This document shows positions 23,298 to 32,720 of a stretch of 46,510 nt of DNA, piece by piece. Source of the DNA: Pseudomonadota bacterium (lineage in GTDB: Bacteria; Pseudomonadota; Alphaproteobacteria; SMXQ01); contig JADFJG010000013.1 of assembly GCA_022566265.1 (NCBI GenBank), positions 1-46,510 of the forward strand, given 5' to 3'. The notes under the pieces are model-generated. The model was not told where the DNA came from. It worked only from the letters and a program-made list of their open reading frames with translations, and made no database searches. Numbering within the stretch: the first letter of the stretch is position 1; each line of letters opens with the position of its first letter. Position numbers and translations under genes: made by a program.

Positions 23298-23918
23298 TTG
23301 GCCAACCATCTCCATCACGGCGACCTGCCCGACGGCCTCGATCTCGGGAATATCATCGCCGTGGACAGCGAGACCATGGGGCTCAACCCGCTGCGCGACC
23401 GCTTGTGCCTGGTGCAGATTTCGGCCGGCGATGGCGACTGCCATCTCGTCCAATTCCCCATCGACGCCGCCATTCCCTACGACTCGCCGAGGCTCAAGGC
23501 GCTGTTGGCGGATGAGGCTGTGACCAAGCTCTTCCATTTCGCGCGCTTCGACCTGGCCACCCTTCACCGCTATCTCGGCGTCGCCTGCGGCCCGGTCTAT
23601 TGCACCAAGATCGCCTCGCGCCTGGCCCGCACCTTCACCGACCGCCATTCGCTCAAGGATCTGTGCCGGGAGCTGCTCGGCATAGATATCTCCAAGCAGC
23701 AGCAGACCTCCGATTGGGGCGCCGAAAACCTCACCGACGAGCAGCTTAAATACGCCGCGGCCGACGTCCTGCATCTCCATGCCCTCAAACGGAAACTCGA
23801 CGAGATACTGGAACGCGAAGGACGAGCCCAGCTCGCCGCGGCCTGTTTCCGCTTCCTGCCGGTGCGGGCCGAGCTCGACCTCTCGGGCTGGGCGGCGGAC
23901 GATATTTTCGCCCACTGA
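23298..23918 (+). CDS. rnd: Ribonuclease D / DEDD 3'-5' exonuclease (TTG start)
   Basis: IAVDSETMGLNPLRDRLCLVQIS (DxE), LFHFARFDLATL, YAAADVLHLHALK (YxxxD). Confidence 0.92.
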   Translation: MANHLHHGDLPDGLDLGNIIAVDSETMGLNPLRDRLCLVQISAGDGDCHLVQFPIDAAIPYDSPRLKALLADEAVTKLFHFARFDLATLHRYLGVACGPVYCTKIASRLARTFTDRHSLKDLCRELLGIDISKQQQTSDWGAENLTDEQLKYAAADVLHLHALKRKLDEILEREGRAQLAAACFRFLPVRAELDLSGWAADDIFAH

Positions 23919-23947
23919 GCTTGAACACCATTACCGTGGGTTTGTTG

Positions 23948-23975
23948 TTTACTTGGTCTTTTATGGGACTATTCT
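23948..23975 (+). promoter_or_regulatory. Candidate sigma70 promoter for the kdsD-lptCAB operon
   Basis: TTTACT-N16-TATTCT, about 55 nt upstream of kdsD. Confidence 0.4.
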
Positions 23976-24028
23976 CTCGGGGCGAGCCTAAATTCGGGGG
24001 GCTTTGACCAGAGAGCGGGTTCATCTCA

Positions 24029-25009
24029 ATGACGGTTCAGTCCATGGCCCAAACCGTGTCCGACGATCACAGCGCGGCCCAGCGTGTCTTCAGGCTCGAG
24101 GCCCAGGGCATCATGGACCTCGCCGAATCGCTCGATGACCGTTTTTGCCAGGTGCTCGACAAGATTTCCGCGGTCGAGGGGCGGGTGATCGTCTCGGGCA
24201 TGGGCAAGAGCGGCCACATCGCCAACAAGATCGCCGCCACCCTCGCCGCCACCGGGACACCGGCTTTCTTCGTCCATCCGGCGGAAGCCAGCCACGGCGA
24301 TCTCGGCATGATCACCAAGGACGATTTGGTGCTGGTCATTTCCAATTCCGGAGAGACCCGTGAACTGTCGGACCTTTTCGCCCACACCCGCCGGTACGGC
24401 ATCCCGCTGATCGCCATAACCGGGGGCGGGGAAAGCTTCCTCGCCAAGAACGCCGATGTGGCGCTGCTCCTGCCGCCGACCGACGAGGCCTGTCCCATGG
24501 GGTTGTCGCCGACCACCTCGACGACCATGACCTTGGCGCTCGGCGACGCCATCGCCATCGCCTTGCTTGAAAGACGGGGGTTCACCAGCGACGATTACGA
24601 GCTCCTGCATCCCGGCGGCCAGTTGGGACGGCTGCTGTTGAAGGTCGGCGACATCATGCATGGCGGCAAGGACATACCGATGATCGACGCCGACGCATCG
24701 ATGGCCGACGCGATCCTGGAGATGACGGAAAAGCGCCTCGGTTGCGTCGGCGTGACGGGGCCGGACGGCGGACTTGCCGGCATCATCACCGACGGCGATT
24801 TGCGCCGGCAGATGACACCGCGGCTGCTGGAGAAGACCGCCGGGGAAGCCATGACCGCTTCGCCGGTCACCATCCGTCCCGAGGCGCTGGTGGTGGAAGC
24901 CGTCAGGATCATGAACGAACGCTCGATCACCAACCTGTTCGTCATCGGCGACGATGAGGTGGCCGGCATCATCCATATCCACGACTGCCTGCGCGCGGGC
25001 ATCAGTTGA
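24029..25009 (+). CDS. kdsD: Arabinose-5-phosphate isomerase (KpsF/GutQ family; SIS + 2 CBS)
   Basis: VIVSGMGKSGHIANKIAATLAATGTPAFFVHPAEASHGDLGMI; CBS domains. Confidence 0.96.
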   Translation: MTVQSMAQTVSDDHSAAQRVFRLEAQGIMDLAESLDDRFCQVLDKISAVEGRVIVSGMGKSGHIANKIAATLAATGTPAFFVHPAEASHGDLGMITKDDLVLVISNSGETRELSDLFAHTRRYGIPLIAITGGGESFLAKNADVALLLPPTDEACPMGLSPTTSTTMTLALGDAIAIALLERRGFTSDDYELLHPGGQLGRLLLKVGDIMHGGKDIPMIDADASMADAILEMTEKRLGCVGVTGPDGGLAGIITDGDLRRQMTPRLLEKTAGEAMTASPVTIRPEALVVEAVRIMNERSITNLFVIGDDEVAGIIHIHDCLRAGIS

Positions 25010-25011
25010 TC

Positions 25012-25761
25012 ATGGACCCCTCGGCGGCAAAGACGGCGGACCCGGCCCCTTCACACCGGTCGACGGCGGCGAAGGACGGGGCCGCGAACACCGCCGGACC
25101 GTCCGGCCCGAAGCCCGGGAAAACGCGCGGCGCCTATAGCCGCTTCGTCACTCTGATGAAAATTTGCCTTCCCGCCGGTGCGTTGGCGCTTGCCGGCCTG
25201 GTGGTGCTGTGGCCGCAAATGCAAGTCGGCGACAAAGGATTCCGGCCCGGCGTCGCCAGCGTAGGTCCCCAAGACGCCGATCGTCTGCGCATGGTCAACG
25301 CACGTTTCTCGGGCCTCAACAAAAAGACCCTGCCCTATACGGTGACGGCGCCTCTCGCCGTCCAGGACAACCCCCAGGCCGACGAAATCGAGCTCTCCAG
25401 CCCGAAGACCGACATCACCTTGAAGGACGGTTCGTGGCTGGCGATCACCGCCGACAGGGGGCGGTACTTTCAGAGCCGGCAGGTTCTCGAACTCTTCGGT
25501 ATGGTGAACCTGTTTCACGATTCGGGCTACGAATTCCAAAGCACCCGCGCCCATATCGATCTGGCCGCCGGGACCGCCGAAGGGGATCAACCGGTCACCG
25601 GCCAGGGTCCCTTCGGCGAGTTGACCGCCGAGGGCTTCCGTATCTCCGATAAGGGAAAGTCGATCCTTTTCACCGGCAACGCGAAGCTCGTCATCTATCC
25701 CCGCGACAGGCGACCGGCAACCGATGAGCCGAAAGCCGGGAGTCGGCCCGATGGCTCCTGA
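25012..25761 (+). CDS. lptC: LPS export ABC transporter periplasmic protein LptC
   Basis: Single N-terminal TM then LptC-type beta region; position between kdsD and lptA. Confidence 0.88.
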   Translation: MDPSAAKTADPAPSHRSTAAKDGAANTAGPSGPKPGKTRGAYSRFVTLMKICLPAGALALAGLVVLWPQMQVGDKGFRPGVASVGPQDADRLRMVNARFSGLNKKTLPYTVTAPLAVQDNPQADEIELSSPKTDITLKDGSWLAITADRGRYFQSRQVLELFGMVNLFHDSGYEFQSTRAHIDLAAGTAEGDQPVTGQGPFGELTAEGFRISDKGKSILFTGNAKLVIYPRDRRPATDEPKAGSRPDGS

Positions 25762-26710
25762 GTCCCCACATCCGTTCGAGGCGCCAAATCCGTTCTGGCG
25801 GTCCCTTGGTCACCGGTTTCGCAACGCCGCCGGACCCGTCGCCGGCGGCTTCGTGCTGGGCGCCTTTTTAGCGGCGGCGCCGGCGCTGGCGGCGGCGGAC
25901 AAGGCGAAAGGCGCGGAGCCGAAAACGATCCCGATACAGAGCGATAAGCCGATCGAGGTCTATGCCCATGAGGGCATCGAATGGGATCAGAACGCCGGGA
26001 CCTATATCGCCCGGGGTAACGCGCGCGCGATCCAGGGCGATATCACCATCTACGGCAATGTCCTGACGGCCAGGTACCGAAAGGTCGCCGACGGCGGGTC
26101 GGAAATCTGGCGTCTGGACGCCGACGGGAAGGTCAGGATCGAATCGCCGAAAGGCACCGTCTACGGCGATAAAGCGGTCTACGATATGGACACCTCCATC
26201 CTCGTCGTCACCGGCAACAATCTGAAGCTGGTGACGGCGAAGGAAACCGTGACGGCGCGCGATAGTCTGGAATATTGGCAGCTCAAGGACATGTTCGTGG
26301 CCCGCGGCAACGCCCTTGCCATCCTGGAAGAGAGGAAGATCAAGGCCGATATCCTGACCGCCCATTTGCGCAAGGACGAAAACCAGGAGTCCAAGGTTTA
26401 CCGTGTCGACGCCTTCGGCTCGGTGCTGATCACCACCCCGACGGACATCGCGCGGGGCGATAAGGGGGTCTATTTCGTCGACACCGGTATCGCCACGCTC
26501 ACCGGATCGGTTAAGATTACCCGCGACGACAACCAGTTGAACGGCGAGATCGCCGAGATCAACATGAACACCGGCGTCAGCCGGATATTGGCCGGCGCCA
26601 AAAAGGACGGCGAATCCAAGCCCGTACGGGCCCTTATCATTCCGACCAGGAAATCGGCCAAAAAACCGGCGGCAAAATCGAACAAACGTTCAGAAAAAAT
26701 CAAGAAATAA
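25751..26710 (+). CDS. lptA: LptA/OstA family LPS transport protein (start MAPESPHPFE)
   Basis: Repeated OstA beta motifs (ARGNARAIQGDITIYGNVLTARY, YGDKAVYDMDTSILVVTGN); lptB follows. Confidence 0.9.
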   Translation: MAPESPHPFEAPNPFWRSLGHRFRNAAGPVAGGFVLGAFLAAAPALAAADKAKGAEPKTIPIQSDKPIEVYAHEGIEWDQNAGTYIARGNARAIQGDITIYGNVLTARYRKVADGGSEIWRLDADGKVRIESPKGTVYGDKAVYDMDTSILVVTGNNLKLVTAKETVTARDSLEYWQLKDMFVARGNALAILEERKIKADILTAHLRKDENQESKVYRVDAFGSVLITTPTDIARGDKGVYFVDTGIATLTGSVKITRDDNQLNGEIAEINMNTGVSRILAGAKKDGESKPVRALIIPTRKSAKKPAAKSNKRSEKIKK

Positions 26711-26731
26711 GGCCGTTATATTCAATCTTAA

Positions 26732-27526
26732 ATGACCAATACCGCGCCATCCACATCCCCCAGCGAGCCGAGCGACAAGCCGTCGCCCCGGCTGGTGAAT
26801 GACAAGCCGGGCCTGGCGGCAAGCAACATCGGCAAACGGTTCAAGAAGCGCCCGGTCCTGCGCGACGTCTCTATCTCGGTGCGGCGCGGCGAGGTCGTCG
26901 GTCTGTTGGGGCCGAACGGCGCCGGAAAGACGACGTGCTTTTACATCATCACGGGTCTGATGGCGGCCGATTACGGGACCATAACGCTGGACAACCAAGA
27001 CATATCGGATCTGCCGATGTATCGCCGCGCCCGGCTCGGCATCGGTTATCTGCCGCAGGAGGCCTCGATCTTCCGGGGCCTTAGCGTGGCTAACAACATT
27101 CGTTCCATCCTCGAGGTGACGGAACCGATTCGCGAGCTACGCGAATCCCTGCTTGACGATCTGCTCGCCGAGTTTTCCATCTCGCATCTGCGCCGCACGC
27201 CGGCGCTGGCCCTTTCCGGCGGCGAACGCCGCCGTGTCGAGATCGCCAGGGCGCTCGCCTCGAAACCCCAGTTCATGCTTTTGGACGAGCCGCTCGCCGG
27301 CATCGATCCCATCGCGTTGAACGACATTCGTGATCTCGTGCTTCACCTGAAGAACCGCGGCATCGGCGTGCTGATCACCGATCACAATGTGCGCGAGACC
27401 CTCGAAATCGTCGACCGCGCCTACATCTTGCATGACGGGATGGTCCTGATGGAGGGGACGCCATCGGATATCGTCGCCCACGAAGATGTCCGCCGGGTCT
27501 ATCTCGGAGAGCGCTTCGTCCTCTGA
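26732..27526 (+). CDS. lptB: LPS export ABC transporter ATP-binding protein
   Basis: GLLGPNGAGKTTCFYIITGL Walker A, LSGGERRRVEIARALA signature, FMLLDEPLAGIDP. Confidence 0.97.
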   Translation: MTNTAPSTSPSEPSDKPSPRLVNDKPGLAASNIGKRFKKRPVLRDVSISVRRGEVVGLLGPNGAGKTTCFYIITGLMAADYGTITLDNQDISDLPMYRRARLGIGYLPQEASIFRGLSVANNIRSILEVTEPIRELRESLLDDLLAEFSISHLRRTPALALSGGERRRVEIARALASKPQFMLLDEPLAGIDPIALNDIRDLVLHLKNRGIGVLITDHNVRETLEIVDRAYILHDGMVLMEGTPSDIVAHEDVRRVYLGERFVL

Positions 27527-27529
27527 GCG

Positions 27530-29080
27530 GTGTCTGAAATGGCCTTGTCCCCGAAATTAAGCCAACGGCAAACCACCGCCCTGGTCATGACGCCCCAGTT
27601 GCAGCAGGCGATCAAGCTGCTGCAGATGTCCAACCAGGAGCTGACGGCTTACGTCGAGCAGGAGTTGGAGCAAAATCCCCTTCTCGAGATCGACGAAGGC
27701 GGCAAGGACGACGTTGGCCCCGACGCCGGCGCCGCCGGCGAGGACAAATCCGATCGGAGCGGGGATGACACCGGCGGCGACGCCGAGGCCACGGGCACCA
27801 AGGAACTTTCCGGGGCTGAAGAAAAAGTGACGGATCTCGACCAGGCGCCGCTGGAGACCGACTTCGAGGACGCCTGGACCGGCGAGCACCAGACCGATAC
27901 CTCGGGCGGCGCGGCGGAAGCCTTTGCCGCCTGGAGCGAACGCGGCGGCGGTTTCAACGACAGCGAATACAACATCGAGGAGTTCCTGGCCAAGGAAACA
28001 AGCCTCAGGGATCATCTCGTGATCCAGCTCAACGTCGATATCGACGATGCCGTCGACCGGATGATCGGACTGCACCTCATCCACATGATCGACGAGGCCG
28101 GATATCTCGCCGGCGAGCTCGGCGACGTCGCCGAGCTTCTCAATTGCCAGCCCGGGCGCGTCGAAGCGACCCTCGGGAAGCTCCAGCAGTTCGACCCGCC
28201 GGGAATATTCGCGCGATCGTTGGGCGAATGCCTCGCCCTGCAACTCCGCGAGCGCAACCGGCTCGACCCGGCGATACAGTGCCTGCTCGACAACCTCGAC
28301 CTGCTTGCCAAACGCGACATCGCGGCGCTCAGGAAGGTCTGCGGGGTGGACGCCGAGGACCTCGCCGAGATGATCGAGGAAATCAAGGCCCTCGATCCCA
28401 AGCCGGGCCAGGCCTTCGAACACGACATCGTCCAGTCGGTTACGCCCGAGGTCGTGGTCCGGCCCGACCCCGGCGGCGGCTGGCACGTCGAACTCAGGAC
28501 CGAGACCCTGCCCAGGGTGCTGGTCAACCACCGGTACTTCGCCAAGATCAAGGGCCAGGCGCGCAGCAAGGCGGACAAGGAATTCATCACCGAGCGGCTC
28601 CAGACCGCCAACTGGCTGGTCAAGTCCCTGGATCAGCGGGCCAACACCATCCTCAGGGTGGCATCGGAAATCGTCCGCCGCCAGGACGGCTTCCTCAAGC
28701 ACGGCGTACAGCATCTGCGTCCCCTCATCCTGCGCGATATCGCCGATGCCATCGACATGCACGAAAGCACGGTCAGCCGCGTGACCACCAACAAATACAT
28801 GTCGACACCGCGCGGCATTTACGAAATGAAGTATTTCTTCACCTCGGCCATCGCCAGTTCCGAGGGCGGCATGGCCCATTCGGCGGAGGCCGTGCGTGCC
28901 CGCATCAAGGAACTGATCGACAGGGAAGAGGCCGGCGCGGTGCTTTCCGACGACAAGATCGTCGACATCCTGAGAAGCGACGGCATCGACATCGCCCGGC
29001 GCACGGTGGCCAAGTACCGCGAGGCCCTGCGGATTCCCTCCTCGGTCCAGCGCCGGCGGGAGAAATCGGTGGTGCTCTGA
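27530..29080 (+). CDS. rpoN: RNA polymerase sigma-54 factor
   Basis: SQRQTTALVMTPQLQQAIKLLQMSNQEL; RpoN box ARRTVAKYREALRIPSS. Confidence 0.97.
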   Translation: MSEMALSPKLSQRQTTALVMTPQLQQAIKLLQMSNQELTAYVEQELEQNPLLEIDEGGKDDVGPDAGAAGEDKSDRSGDDTGGDAEATGTKELSGAEEKVTDLDQAPLETDFEDAWTGEHQTDTSGGAAEAFAAWSERGGGFNDSEYNIEEFLAKETSLRDHLVIQLNVDIDDAVDRMIGLHLIHMIDEAGYLAGELGDVAELLNCQPGRVEATLGKLQQFDPPGIFARSLGECLALQLRERNRLDPAIQCLLDNLDLLAKRDIAALRKVCGVDAEDLAEMIEEIKALDPKPGQAFEHDIVQSVTPEVVVRPDPGGGWHVELRTETLPRVLVNHRYFAKIKGQARSKADKEFITERLQTANWLVKSLDQRANTILRVASEIVRRQDGFLKHGVQHLRPLILRDIADAIDMHESTVSRVTTNKYMSTPRGIYEMKYFFTSAIASSEGGMAHSAEAVRARIKELIDREEAGAVLSDDKIVDILRSDGIDIARRTVAKYREALRIPSSVQRRREKSVVL

Positions 29081-29312
29081 AGTGTTATCCGATCAGCTTG
29101 GCGGGGTAAATTCCGGCCCACCAGGATTGCCGGGCGGCGGCCGTGGAAACCATATCCAGTCCCCGCCGGTAGGGCCGATACGGAAGGGTGATGGTGGCCG
29201 GCCGAAACCGGGATCGGCCGACGGGAGACGTTTCGACATGGCCCTCGCGCCCGCCCGCCGGCGCGGCCGGAGCGGCGCCGCCTCGGCGTGGCGAAGGCCC
29301 GCCCAGGGGCTA

Positions 29313-29341
29313 TTGACTCCGATAACCGCCGGACCTATGTT
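29313..29341 (+). promoter_or_regulatory. Candidate sigma70 promoter for hpf-ptsN
   Basis: TTGACT-N17-TATGTT, about 85 nt upstream of the hpf start. Confidence 0.5.
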
Positions 29342-29424
29342 GCGTCCCTTCTTCGAGCCCCCGTGAAATCCCCGCGTTCGGAATTCGGGCGGCACGTGGG
29401 TATTGACTCCGGACATCAGGGCCT

Positions 29425-30015
29425 ATGCAGCTCTCCGTGACAGGCAAACAACTTGACGTCGGGGACGCCTTGCGGACCCATGTCGAGGAGAGTCTGGAGG
29501 CATCGGTCGGCAAATATTTCGATAATGCGATAGAGGCCAACGTCGTGTTCTCGCGGGTCGCGCACCGTTACAGGACCGACATCTCGGTGCATGTCGGGCG
29601 GGGTATCCTGGTCCAGAGCCACGCCGAGGTCAGCGAGCCCTACCCCGCCTTCGACGCCGCCCTGGAGCGCCTCGGCAAGCGGCTCAGACGCCACAAGCGC
29701 CGCCTGCGCAACCACCACAAGGGTGCCAAGGAGAAGTTTCTTCCCGCCCAGCAATACATCCTTGCCGGCGAGACGGAGGAGTCCCCGGCCGAGGAAAGTG
29801 AGAAACAATGGCCCGTCATCATCGCCGAAATGGCTACCGAGATTCCGACGCTTACGGTGGAGGAAGCGGTGATGCGGCTGGATCTTGGTGAGTTGCCGGC
29901 GCTGATGTTTTCCAACAGCGCCCATTGTGGCCTCAACATGGTTTACCGGCGGTCCGACGGCAACATCGGTTGGATCGACCCCCAGGGCGAGCGGCCGGCA
30001 CCGAAAAAATCGTGA
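29425..30015 (+). CDS. hpf: Long-form ribosome hibernation promoting factor
   Basis: QLSVTGKQLDVGDALRTHVEESL N-terminal domain plus C-terminal FSNSAHCGLNMVYRRSDGNIGWIDP. Confidence 0.95.
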   Translation: MQLSVTGKQLDVGDALRTHVEESLEASVGKYFDNAIEANVVFSRVAHRYRTDISVHVGRGILVQSHAEVSEPYPAFDAALERLGKRLRRHKRRLRNHHKGAKEKFLPAQQYILAGETEESPAEESEKQWPVIIAEMATEIPTLTVEEAVMRLDLGELPALMFSNSAHCGLNMVYRRSDGNIGWIDPQGERPAPKKS

Positions 30016-30019
30016 GGAA

Positions 30020-30490
30020 ATGTCAGTGGAAATCATCGATCTGATCACGCCGCAAGGCATGTTCCCGAATTTACACGTAACCAGCAAGAAGCAGGTGCTT
30101 CAGGCACTGTCCCGCCGCGCCGCCGAAATCACGCAAGAGCACGAACGCACGATATTCGAGGTCCTGCTCGCCCGCGAGCGTCTCGGCACCACCGGCGTCG
30201 GCGCCGGTGTCGCCATTCCCCACGGCAAGCTTCCCGGGCTCGACCGTATTTTCGGCGTTTTCGCCCGCCTTGACTCGGCGGTCGATTTCGAGGCCGTCGA
30301 CGATCAGCCGGTGGATTTGCTGTTCTTGTTATTGGCGCCGGAATCGGCGGGCGCCGATCATCTCAAGGCGTTGGCCCGGGTCTCGCGTCTTTTGCGCGAC
30401 AAGGAGACCTGCGATAAGCTGCGCGGCTCCGAGACCGCCGAGGCGCTCTATTTCCTCCTGACCGAAACCACGGCAAGCCACGCCGCCTAG
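30020..30490 (+). CDS. ptsN: PTS IIA-like nitrogen regulatory protein
   Basis: TTGVGAGVAIPHGKLPGLDRIFGVFARL active-site His region; position after rpoN-hpf. Confidence 0.95.
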   Translation: MSVEIIDLITPQGMFPNLHVTSKKQVLQALSRRAAEITQEHERTIFEVLLARERLGTTGVGAGVAIPHGKLPGLDRIFGVFARLDSAVDFEAVDDQPVDLLFLLLAPESAGADHLKALARVSRLLRDKETCDKLRGSETAEALYFLLTETTASHAA

Positions 30491-30628
30491 ACCCCTCCGG
30501 CCCAACGCCAGACGACTGGCGGGGCGCCGATGGCGTCCTCCAGGGCCGGGCCAAGCCGGTCGGGTGCACGAATATCGGAAAGAAATGAGACTGGGCCGCA
30601 GGGGGCCCCCGAGGTCAGTGGAAGCGGG

Positions 30629-30847
30629 TCAGTGGACGCTTACCGGCTCCAACTCATGCTGGCGAACGGTGGCAAACGCGACCTCGCGGTCGGCCATGAC
30701 GGCAATGGCCGTGCCGTCCGCGGCGTGGATCGAATAGGCGTTCTCGCCGTCGACGACCACCCGCTTGATATAAGCGAGATCCTGGAGACCGAGAACAGCC
30801 AGGTCCTGATCGGACATGATCCGTAATTGTTCAGGCGCTTGCATCAC
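30629..30847 (-). CDS. DUF1150 family protein
   Basis: 72 aa, MSDQDLAVLGLQDLAYIKRVVVDGENAYSIHAADGTAIAVM; paired with hsp20 as is common in alphaproteobacteria. Confidence 0.88.
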   Translation of the reverse strand: MMQAPEQLRIMSDQDLAVLGLQDLAYIKRVVVDGENAYSIHAADGTAIAVMADREVAFATVRQHELEPVSVH

Positions 30848-30977
30848 TAAGGTCCTTTCACCCCCCTAGAGTACCTTTATTTCCTTAAAGTTTATTAAAC
30901 CGCCGGGGACGCTATAACCCGCCGAAAACGGGAAATTCAGCCGTCTCGAGGGTCGTGGAGCGGTATAGAGATACCGT

Positions 30978-31454
30978 TCAGGTCCGTTTGCGGTGGGGCT
31001 CCACGCTGATCTCCTGGCCGCCATCTTCGGCCTCGGATCGGGCGCCGGCGCCCTGGATTTCGATGGTGCGGGAGTGGGCCTCGATTTCGGGCCTCACCAG
31101 ATCGATATGCAAGAGACCGTTGTCGAGCGTGGCGCCTTGGACCTCTATCCCCTGGGCGAGGACGAAGCGCCGTTGGAACTGGCGCGCGGCGATGCCCCTG
31201 TGGATGTAGACCCGGTCGGCGTCGTCGACCTGCTTGCCGGCGATGGCCAGCTCATCGTCCTCCACCGATACCGATAGCTCATCCTTGGAAAACCCCGCCA
31301 CCGCCAGGGTGATACGCAAGGCATTGGCGCCGGTCTGCTCTACATTATAGGGCGGGTAGCCGTCGGACGAGGCCTTGGAGACGCGATCGAGGACGCGCTC
31401 GAAATGATCGAAACCGAGCAGCAGCGGACTGTTGAAAAGGGTCAGGCGAGGCAT
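30978..31454 (-). CDS. Small heat shock protein, Hsp20 family
   Basis: FDHFERVLDRVSK, YPPYNVEQTGANALRITLAVAGFSKDELSVSVEDDELAIAGKQ, GIAARQFQRRFVLAQGIEVQGATLDNGLLHIDL. Confidence 0.95.
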   Translation of the reverse strand: MPRLTLFNSPLLLGFDHFERVLDRVSKASSDGYPPYNVEQTGANALRITLAVAGFSKDELSVSVEDDELAIAGKQVDDADRVYIHRGIAARQFQRRFVLAQGIEVQGATLDNGLLHIDLVRPEIEAHSRTIEIQGAGARSEAEDGGQEISVEPHRKRT

Positions 31455-31461
31455 GGCGCAA

Positions 31462-31481
31462 CCTCCTCATCTTGAGCGAGA
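31462..31481 (-). promoter_or_regulatory. Candidate ROSE-like RNA thermometer hairpin occluding the hsp20 Shine-Dalgarno
   Basis: mRNA UCUCGCUC-AAGAU-GAGGAGG: CUC[G]CUC pairs with GAGGAG, leaving a bulged G within UCGCU (ROSE motif UYGCU). Confidence 0.65.
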
Positions 31482-31559
31482 CGCATGGGCGGGCCCGTCA
31501 CCGGCGCCCTATGGACAGTCGACCGTGGCGGCCCTTTGCGGCGCCGCCTCCTCCTTCAT

Positions 31560-31588
31560 ATTTGGGGGTCCCGGCGGGCGGAATCAAG
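31560..31588 (-). promoter_or_regulatory. Candidate sigma32 (RpoH) promoter of hsp20
   Basis: Minus strand CTTGAT-N14-CCCCCAAAT, about 106 nt upstream of the start codon. Confidence 0.65.
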
Positions 31589-31743
31589 CGCCGGCGCAAG
31601 GCCCCGGCCCCCTGGCACGCAAACGCCGGTCAGCCGAAGGGCGCGAGTATGTACAGCGCGCGCCGGCGGCTCATTGCGGCGCCCGGGTCTTGGCCGGCAC
31701 GGTAAAAGGGCCTGGCCGGTCCCGGCCAGGCCCTTGAATGAAA

Positions 31744-31819
<76 letters not shown>

Positions 31820-31979
31820 AAAAACTCGCCTACGTACTCGCCCTTCGGGACCGCCATCGGCCACCGCCGGTGGCGGCGAGCCGCAAGCCCCTGAAAATTA
31901 AGAGTTGGCTCGATCCCGGGCAAGCAAAATCTTGGGCCCTGAAAGTACCCCCGCCAGTTCAGGGATGACCCCGCGCGCC

Positions 31980-32387
31980 TTAAGCGTTCTCCTTGCCAGC
32001 GACATTGTCGATGACCCCGGCCACATCGTCGTCGTCCTCGCCAAGCTCCGAGGGGTCCTCGATCAATGGCTCGTCCTTGCCGGTCTCGGCGTCCTCGACG
32101 TCCCCGATCGCCTCGAGTTCCTTGTCATTGAACTCCTTGTTCTCGACTTCGGTCGAGGCCCCCAACTCCCTTTTCGGTTCGGCGGCGGCGGCGGCGGCGA
32201 TCACCACGGCTTCCTCCACCTGCTTAGCCGCCTCCACGGGGACACGGGTACGCTTGGGCTTGACGTTGATTTTGCCGCCATAGGGCGTATCGCATTTGGG
32301 ACAGGCGACCGAGGGACGCCTGAGATCATAAAAGCGTACGCCGCAACTCGGGCAGGTGAGCTTGGTTCCCCAGGTTAGCTTAGCCAC
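31980..32387 (-). CDS. TIGR02300/FYDLN acid-domain zinc-ribbon protein
   Basis: MAKLTWGTKLTCPSCGVRFYDLRRPSVACPKCDTPYG plus acidic tail. Confidence 0.92.
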   Translation of the reverse strand: MAKLTWGTKLTCPSCGVRFYDLRRPSVACPKCDTPYGGKINVKPKRTRVPVEAAKQVEEAVVIAAAAAAEPKRELGASTEVENKEFNDKELEAIGDVEDAETGKDEPLIEDPSELGEDDDDVAGVIDNVAGKENA

Positions 32388-32720
32388 CCCAATCCTCCGA
32401 TTGACGTAACCCTACAAGGTATGTACGGGCCTTGTTGACACCGCCTTATGAACCTTTCGTTAGTTGCCAATTGCCACGATCCGGCGTGTCTGTCAAAAAC
32501 AAATTTGCCTCGGCGGAAATTTCCTGAAAACGTTGCCGCCGGCCCAAGGGCGCGCCCGGACCCTCGGCCGCGAGATCACCGCCGCCAAGGGGCGCCGGCA
32601 CGAGACACCGGAGCTGGCCCGGACTTCTCACCGTGGACAGGATATGATAGACGGGACCACGGCGGTCCGGGGCTCCCGACGCCGTCTTGGGCCCGACCGA
32701 CGAGAATTGCTGGAGCCAGC

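Noticed and set aside
29082-29366. 94-aa ORF between rpoN and hpf
   Set aside because: Gly/Pro/Arg-rich and overlaps the predicted hpf promoter; no recognisable family.
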